Below are positions 57,101 to 64,000 of a stretch of DNA of 64,000 nucleotides, in pieces. Source of the stretch: Planococcus citri. Its lineage: Eukaryota; Arthropoda; Insecta; Hemiptera; Pseudococcidae. The DNA lies in the NCBI RefSeq assembly GCF_950023065.1, contig NC_088679.1, positions 79,112,001 through 79,176,000 on the forward strand. Direction: 5' to 3'. Within the stretch, counting starts at the first letter, position 1. Every line of letters begins with the position of its first letter. A program made the position numbers and the translations under genes. The notes beneath the pieces are model-generated. The model did not search any database, had not been told where the DNA came from, and saw only the letters and a program-made list of their open reading frames with translations.

Positions 57101-60100
57101 AAGTGAATGAAAAAATCGCTGGTGGCTTCAAAATGGCCTAACAGCATAGTCCGGCATATGACAATAGGAGTAGTTGCATCCCCCCCGATCCTCCGTGACA
57201 ACTTTTTTCTTAAAAAGGACATCCTAAGAACATTTTAAAGCAAATTTGCCAAAAAAAAGTTGGCCTTACTTACAAAATGGCGGCTATTTTGATTGACAGG
57301 TCAGCCGAAATCGCAGATTTTGCGTTTTAACATAGGACTTGCACGAACTTTTTCAAACTTTACAAATGTAGATCGAAAGATCTTGTAATAATTTATCACC
57401 TGTCAAAATTTCAAGTGCTAAAGTGCATTTTTCGATTTTTGGTGAATTTTTGAAAATCAAATTTAGGCCAAAAATGAGGGGAAAAATCAAAATTTTACCA
57501 AATTGACCAAGAAAGCTGAAATTTGGGATATACCCTATTTTCCGACATGCCAAATCGATTGGAAACGGTTTCAACCCGTTTTGAGCAGTTCTGGAGCCTC
57601 CACCAGAATTTTGAAACTCGAAATTCCCACAAAATTCCATCAAATTGGAGTTTTAAAGCTAAAATTTATTCTAAAAACTAATTTCAATTCGCTACGAAGT
57701 ACTGCAGGTGAATTTCAAGTCGTTTTGGATCCTCCAGCGACTTTTTGAAAATTCCTGAAGCCTCCAGCAGATTTTTGAAACTTAAAATTTTCACCAAAAT
57801 TTCATCGAATAGAGATGGAAAGCTGAAATTTTCTCTACACTCCAATTTTAACACCCTCTGGAAACGACTTCTGGTGGATTTCAAGTCATTTTAGAGCCTC
57901 CAACGACTTTTTTGAACATTACTGGAGCGTCCAGTAGATTTTTGAAACTTGAAATTTCCCCAAAATTTTATCGAACCAAGATGGAGAGTCGAAATTCATT
58001 CTGCAAAGTAATTTCAATACGCTACGAAGTTGGCTGCTGGCGAATTTCAAGTCGTTTTGGAGCCTCCAGCAACTTTTTGAAAGGTTGTATGACGTTTTTT
58101 TTGGAAAATTGAAATTTCCTAAAAGTAGCTGGAAGCTTCAAAACCATTTGAAACCACCATGTAGTCTGCGAAGTAAATTTCAGCTTGCCAACTCCATTTG
58201 ATAAATTAATGTTGGAGAAATTTCAAGTTTCAAAAATCTGCTGGAGGCTCCAGTAATTTTCAAAAAGGTCGCTGGAGGCCCAAAAATGACTTGAACCAAC
58301 CAGAGGTTGTTAAAATTGGAATGTAGAGTAAATTTCAGCTTTCCATCTCCATATTTTGATGAAATTTTAAAATTTGAAGTTTCAAAAATCTGCTGGAGGC
58401 TTCAGTAATTTTCAAAAAAAGTCACTGGAGGTCATAAAATTACTTGAACCCACCTGAAGTCGTCTTCAGAGGGTGTTAAACTTGAAGTGTAGAGTAAATT
58501 TCAGCTTTCCATCTCCATTTGATGGAGTTTTATGGGAATTTCGAGTTTCAAAAATCTGCTGGAGGCTCCAGAACTGCTCAAAACGGATTGAAACCGTTTC
58601 CAATCGATTTGGCATGTCGAAAATAGGGTATATCCCAAATTTCAGCTTTCTTGGTTAATTTGGTGAAATTTTGATTTTTTCCCTCATTTTTGGTCTAAAT
58701 TTGATTTTCAAAAATTTACCAAAAATCGAAAAACGCACTTTAGCACTTGAAATTTTAAGAGGTGATGAATTTTTGCAAGATCTTTCGATCTACCTTTGTA
58801 AAGTTTGAAAAAGTTCGTGCATGTCCTATGTTAAAACGCAAAATCTGCGATTTCGGCTGACCTGTCAATCAAAATGGCCGCCATTTTGTATGTAAGGCCA
58901 ACTTTTTTTTTTTGGCAAGTTTGCTTTAAAATGTTCCTTAGGATGTCCCCTTTGAGAAAAATGTTGTCCCGGAGGATCTTTGGGGGGGGGGGGGTGCAAT
59001 GGACTAAGTTGTTGATGCAATTCGTTCAAAAAATTCATATTTTATGAAAACATTCGAGAATAGCCACTAAACAGCTTTTTTGAATTTATAAACATTTTCA
59101 AAAATTCGTTCGAAATCCAAAATTGAATTTTAGCTTCTGAAATTTTGGTCAAGGTGAATTCAAGACATGATCTCTCGATCTAGTTTAGTTTCGTTTAAAT
59201 CAAAAACTATCAATTCAAAAGGTTTCCTCGTAAGCTATTTCACTCTAATTATCATTGTCCTCATTTCCAGACCGAAGATTTGAAAATATTCTACCCGAAC
59301 ACGTTGCTGGAAACAGGACACGATATTCTATTCTTTTGGGTAGCCAAAATGGTATTCTTAGGTCAACGATTGTTGAATAAATTACCTTTCAAGTGAGGAA
59401 CCTGAAATCATTCGTCATATTTGCTCATCGTAACAAACCCATTAATCCGACGGTTTCATTTTCAGAGAAGTATTCTTACATCCAATGGTAAGAGATGCTC
59501 ACGGAAGGAAAATGAGTAAATCGTTGGGCAACGTGATCGATCCCATGGACGTGATTCAAGGTATAACTTTGGAGAAACTTCACGAACAATTATACACCAG
59601 TAATTTAGACCCGAAAGAAATTGAAAAAGCCAAGCAGGGTCAGAAACAAGATTACCCAAACGGTATTCCCGAATGTGGTACGGATGCTTTGAGGTTTGCA
59701 TTATGCGCCTACATGTCGCAAGGTAAATAACCCATCATCTATGAGATCGATTCCCAATTAAGTATTTGACTATGTTTCTATTTTTTTTTTTTTTTTTTTT
59801 TTCGCAGCTCGAGATATCAACTTGGATATATTACGCGTTCAAGGATACAGATTCTTCTGTAATAAAATCTGGAACGCGGTGAAATTCGCATTGATGTATT
59901 TACCTTCGTCTACGAACAGTGCGAATTTGACATCGACGTTGAGCTCGAATTGCGATTGGTTCAAGAACTCGCACGCAACTCGAAGCGAACTAGAAGCGTT
60001 ATCAGTATTAAATACGCGTTTAGCTAATTATAGTTACGTGAACGGATATCAGTTGACGGATGTCGACTTAAAAGTATTCTCTTCGTTGAGTATCGGCGAA

Positions 60101-61476
60101 AATAATCATATTGATAGCGAATCTTTTCCACATTTGATTCGGTGGAAGAAGCATATGGCTGCTCGTAGAAATCAATTGCACCTTCTTAGTATTAAGGTGA
60201 GATATCGTCTACGTTGCTGCATTTTTTGGGAGGGGGAGAAGGGAATTCGATGTAAATTTATTGAATTTTTTATTTTTGATAAACAGGAAACTAGTCCGAT
60301 GAATCTGTGGATTATGAGCAGATTGGCGGCTGCAGTAGAAATGACAAATAAAGGATTCGAGAATTATGATCTTAACGCGAGCACAACCGCTTGCTATAAT
60401 GTATGGTTGTACGATCTTTGCGATGTTTATTTGGTACGGTTTATGAAAATTAATCTTTTTTATTCTCTAAAATGTTCGATGAATTATTTATTTGGTTGTT
60501 CATATATATTTTTTTTAGGAATCATTAAAACCGGTGTTCGCTTTGAAAAACGAAAGACTCATGTACGATGCTCAACAAACGCTCGTTCATGTGATCGACT
60601 GCGGATTAAAATTACTGTCTCCGTTTATGCCTTATATCACCGAAGAACTTTATCAAAGATTGCCTCTGAATAAGACTGCTGCCAGTATTTGCGTAGCTCC
60701 GTATCCAGAAACGGTGAGTTGTGCTGTTGTGATCCACGAGTAATTATTTCATTCAGAATTGAATCGTAATACTAATAAATACCATTTTATCGTTATTTTG
60801 TAGCATGATTATGTTCAATGGCGAAACGAAGAAATCGAAGCTCAAGTAGAAATGGTAATGAAAGTAGTGCATTCGATTAGATCAGCTCAATCCGATTACA
60901 ATCTTCCCAAGAGTTCGAAACCGAATGGTAACATAGAGTGTTAGAAATTTCACGTTCCAGTTTCTTCGTATAAAATGACTATAATTCGTCGTTTTAATTC
61001 GTTTCAGCGTACATTTGCAGCACCGACGAAAACATGTCATCGTATTTAGTAAATTATAAAACTACTATTCAAACGCTGGCCTATTGCGGAGACGTCTCTA
61101 TCGACCAGACACCCCCAGCGGGTTGTACAATTCTTACAGTATCCGATAAATGCCAAGTGCATTTGTATTTAAAAGTAAATTCAAGCAATGATTTTTATCT
61201 TAAATGTACAATCAAAACGCGTTACTAATGATGGAATTTTACTCGTAGGGTTTGATCGACGTACCGAAAGAATTGGAAAAAATGAAGAAAACCGAAGAAA
61301 CAGTTTTACAAAATATCGCCAAACTGCAGAAAGCCATCGATGCGCCGAATTACGAAACCAAGGTTCCTAAAGAAGTTCGAGCATCGAATGCTGAAAAACT
61401 TAGCGCGCTGCAGGGAGAACTTCGTAAATTAGAAGAAGCTCAAAAGTCATTGCTAAATGTATTAAACTCGACGTAG
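54113..61476 (+). CDS. VARS1: Cytosolic valine--tRNA ligase (19 exons)
   Basis: Class I synthetase that charges tRNA-Val and edits Thr-tRNA-Val. Exons: 54113-54250, 54327-54503, 54576-54700, 54771-54935, 55013-55214, 55304-55607, 55684-55808, 55885-56030, 56113-56229, 56310-56397, 56478-56651, 59271-59392, 59466-59722, 59808-60196, 60287-60433, 60519-60713, 60804-60927, 61008-61174, 61249-61476. Phases agree; about 1129 aa. Features: Lys-rich N-terminus, HIGH-type motif HVGH (near 131), DHAGIATQ, editing domain with ATTRIETMLGDVA, DWCVSRQLWWGHRIPAY, KMSKS (near 643), anticodon-binding PFMPYITEELYQRLP, and a C-terminal coiled coil. There is no N-terminal GST domain, unlike vertebrate VARS1. 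A module of about 95 residues with GST-C-like sequence is instead inserted near residues 745-842. The ATG at 54113 is the first in frame. Intron 11 (2.6 kb) holds a palindromic element. Confidence 0.96.
56652..57170. other. Intron 11 of ValRS, left part
   Basis: Degenerate direct repeats of about 115 bp ('gagttgnntagaaagagnatgngctgganatcatttttggatttttnaaaaattt'), three copies between about 56715 and 57085. No gene. Confidence 0.55.
57174..59001. mobile_element. 1.8 kb palindromic (foldback) element in ValRS intron 11
   Basis: The outer arms TTGCATCCCCCCCGATCCTCCG... and its complement (ending about 59001) extend inward about 450 bp with strong complementarity. This includes 'aaaatggcggc' on the left against 'gccgccatttt' on the right and 'ctattttccgacatgccaaatcgattggaaacgg' against its complement near 58600. 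The centre (57600-58560) repeats 'ctggagcctccagnagatttttgaaactt' units in both directions. No coding capacity. Related sequence lies at 48940-49500, so this is a dispersed family. Confidence 0.8.
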
Positions 61477-62060
61477 ATGAATGTGATGTTTGTATTGTTT
61501 GTACATTGTTCCGGCAACCATTTTGTTGCTCGGTATTTATTTATTTTTATAAAACGCAATTCGACGTGATTTTTCAAGCGTGGTTTGTTTTATTTTTTGG
61601 ATTTTTCAGCAGTGTATAATTCGGCTGAGTTTGTGTGATGTAACGCAACGTGACGTTTTATTAATTTTTGCGCTGAACGACGCAACAGAAAGAATGGTTT
61701 GATTTTACGCATCAGGTGAAACTTTAATTCGTCATTCGTGTTCGAGTTCTACAGAAGATTACTTTTTGAAAAATGAAAATTCTTCGCCAAAAATACTAAG
61801 TACTACAGAAAAGAATTTAAAACAAGGAGGTAAGTGTACGCATCACAAAAATGTGTAGAATGATTTGACTACTATTATTTTGCTCTTTGGGTCTGGTTCT
61901 TCGTATTCTCGCAGTCGCAACACTTCCAAGTAATTGTATGAAGAGTGTGTAGAGGTCGTCGAATCTTTGATTTTTTTTTCAAAATGTATTCTTTTTTCTA
62001 GTTTTTTAAAACCAATTGATGAAATGTTATTTCATAAAATGAAATAATCAAAATATATAT
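61477..62060. other. 3' flank of ValRS
   Basis: Contains the ValRS 3' UTR. There is no AATAAA within 100 nt; a variant TATAAA lies at 61548-61553. No other gene seen. Confidence 0.4.
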
Positions 62061-62061
62061 A

Positions 62062-62837
62062 CAGGGTGTCCGGTAAGTGGTGGTACAAACTTCAGATTTG
62101 GATACAACCGAGTACGACTAAGAAAAAAGTTAATGTGAAAGTGTGGCCTATCTTCAAAATTGAAGGGGCAAAATTATGTTTTCAAAATCTAAGAGCCAAA
62201 ATCCAATTTTGATCATGGGGGTGGGTAGTACTTTGAAAAATGAACAAAATTACCGATTATGACCTTTTGCCTAACTTGCAAATTGAAGGGGCTACAAACG
62301 ATTTTTAATTTCAAAAAATCGAGACGAAAAAAATGAATGCAAAAATGAATACTGCGTCAAAAAATGAATAAATGTTGTTATTATCATTTTTTTCTTACTC
62401 TAAAATTTAAGAAGTTTTTTAAGGTCAAAAATTTTCAAATTGCTAAAAATTTCATCAAATGTACAATTTTTGACCATCAAAAACTTCTTAAATTTTAGAG
62501 TAAGAAAAAAAATGATAATAACAACATTTATTCATTTTTTGACGCAGTATTCATTTTTGCATTCATTTTTTTCGTCTCGATTTTTTAAAATTAAAAATCA
62601 TTTGTAGCCCCTTCAATTTGCAAGTTAGGCAAAAGGTCATAATAGGTAATTTTGTTCATTTTTCAAAGTACTACCCACCCCCATGATCAAAATTGGATTT
62701 TGGCTCTTAGATTTTGAAAACATAATTTTGCCCCTTCAATTTTGAAGATAGGCCACACTTTCACATTAACTTTTTTCTTAGTGGTACCCGGTTGTATCCA
62801 AATCTGAAGTTTGTACCATCACTTACCGGACACCCTG
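62062..62837. mobile_element. 776-bp CAGGGTGTCC palindromic element with TA target duplication
   Basis: Termini CAGGGTGTCCGGTAAGTG and its complement, flanked by TA (62060-62061 and 62838-62839). The arms of about 380 bp are nearly perfect complements and meet near 62450. TA duplications and a CAGGGTG terminus fit non-autonomous Tc1/mariner-like elements. It sits between the convergent 3' ends of ValRS and the unrecognised gene on the right. Confidence 0.87.
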
Positions 62838-62996
62838 TATAATACACATAACAACGAGATATTCCATTTATTTCTAAAAAATGTTGAACAATTTTTTTTC
62901 AAGTACCACGGAATGGATAAGAGAGCCAGAGAGAACGTCATCCTTACCATGTTCCTTGCAAAAGTTGAAAAAGAAAATTATACAAAATATTTGCCA

Positions 62997-63749
62997 TTAC
63001 ATAAGGGGCCTGTTTAATAATCTCGTCCATTCCCTTGGTAACCAAAAAGATTGAGATCGTGTTTTCGGCTGAGGCAGTTCATTAATCAAATGTGGAACTG
63101 CAAATAATGCTTTTAGCACTGTTTTCATCGTGGGGTCATTTATCCCATTCGCAGTCAGTCCTTGCTCTATATCAGAGACACTGAGATTTTCAATAGCGCC
63201 GTGTATCTTGGACGAAGCCTTCTCGTAAAATCTAGCCAAAGCTTTCGCAATCTCTTCATGATGGACTAACGGATAGTATGTTGAAAAATACCGCTTCAAT
63301 TCTATGATGTCCGCATGAGTTGAGAATATCAAAATATAGCGCCAGCGTACATAATGGATTGATAGCAAATGTACTTTTGTCATCGATTCGGGTATTCTGA
63401 ATTTGGGTAACTTTGTGCGTATAGCATTCACCATTTCAGCTTTATCCAGTTGAACGGAGGGTAAATATTTCCATTCGTTGTCCTCTATACAGCCTCGTAG
63501 TATTGGTAAAACGTCTTTTTCAACGTCTTTCTTCCTTAATTCAGCCTGTAATACATTGGAATAATTTTATTAAGAAATTTTCAACTGTGAATAAGCTTCA
63601 ATGTCAACTAGGCAGGTACTTACAAATTTTTCATCCATGCACCCTATAAGAAGAATGAATTCTCCTGCTATGAGATTGAAAATTGTCTTCCCTCGAAGTT
63701 CTGGTATTTCTTCCATACATTCTTCCCTGGGTGACATGTACTCTTTCTG
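62997..63749 (-). CDS. Unrecognised protein, 3' exons of a gene continuing past the right edge
   Basis: Two exons read cleanly: 63749-63624 (42 codons) and 63545-62997 (182 codons plus TAA), joined phase 0 across a 78-nt intron with CAG acceptor and GTAAGT donor. The first begins QKEYMSPREECMEEIPELR and contains a hydrophobic IFNLIAGEFILLIGCMDEK. The second begins AELRKKDVEKDVLPILRGC and ends PREWTRLLNRPLM. Composition is protein-like, mildly helical and basic. I recognise no domain and do not assign a function. Upstream exons, if any, lie beyond 63750; the stretch 63750-64000 shows no certain exon. Confidence 0.55.
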
Positions 63750-64000
63750 CTGAAATTAAAATAGGTAAGTCTTGTTGACTGTCACTAATTGAAGCAGAAC
63801 CAAGCACATTGCAGTGACATTTGCCGACAAGGGAGGTGCCACAGGTGACATGCACCGATTTTAATGATTCTTGCACCATTGGATAGAGGACATCGAACAT
63901 AGTCTATCCCCAAATGTTCAACGGCTGAAGTTGATATTTCGATTTTCACATTGCAATTTTGAAAAAATCGAAAAATCACCATGGGCTAGTCTCATCATAT

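Noticed and set aside
62811..63017. 68-codon plus-strand frame
   Set aside because: It begins inside the palindromic element and then overlaps, antisense, the end of the right-hand gene; there is no coding signal of its own.

Overview
This is a eukaryotic, insect-like genomic window. It is AT-rich, its genes are split by GT-AG introns, and it is full of transposon debris. The protein families match insects best, and the very frequent TAGGTA/TACCTA words remind me of scale insects and mealybugs. That last point is inference only. Four multi-exon genes could be read exon by exon with consistent splice phases, and a fifth, partial gene lies at the right edge.

Layout. Positions 1-2.1 kb hold degenerate AT-rich tandem repeats. 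From 3.4 to 50.6 kb, two tandem paralogues of the voltage-gated calcium channel alpha-2/delta subunit lie head to tail on the minus strand: gene A at 3417-29359 (28 exons, about 1247 aa) and gene B at 29968-50643 (27 exons, about 1244 aa). Both have a signal peptide, a VWA domain with a MIDAS motif, Cache-like segments and a C-terminal Cys-Gly plus hydrophobic tail. Next comes the protein farnesyltransferase beta subunit (minus, 51425-53311, 10 exons). It is divergent from cytosolic valyl-tRNA synthetase (plus, 54113-61476, 19 exons, about 1129 aa) across an 0.8 kb shared promoter region. An unrecognised minus-strand gene enters from the right edge (62997-63749 and beyond).

The introns hold most of the unusual material. 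There are at least eight long palindromic (foldback) elements. Several have readable target sites: TTAA at 8641-10855, TA at 22135-23232, TA at 62062-62837, and an 8-bp hAT-type duplication at 46614-47223. There are four decayed non-LTR retrotransposon pieces, and two copies of a 1.7 kb Helitron/Helentron-like repeat that contains a tRNA-like Pol III promoter. One of these two copies is the empty site for a palindromic element sitting in the other.

The most striking non-coding signal is a pair of minisatellite arrays (about 6.36-7.17 kb and 41.7-43.0 kb), one in each alpha-2/delta gene but in non-equivalent introns. They are built around the perfect palindrome GGTCANTGACC, which is the inverted-repeat-1 nuclear-receptor site bound by EcR/USP. 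The most striking protein feature is an extra module of about 95 residues inside ValRS that resembles the GST-C-like fold of eEF1-beta. The two calcium-channel paralogues probably act in channel trafficking at synapses. FNTB and ValRS are housekeeping genes that may share a bidirectional promoter.
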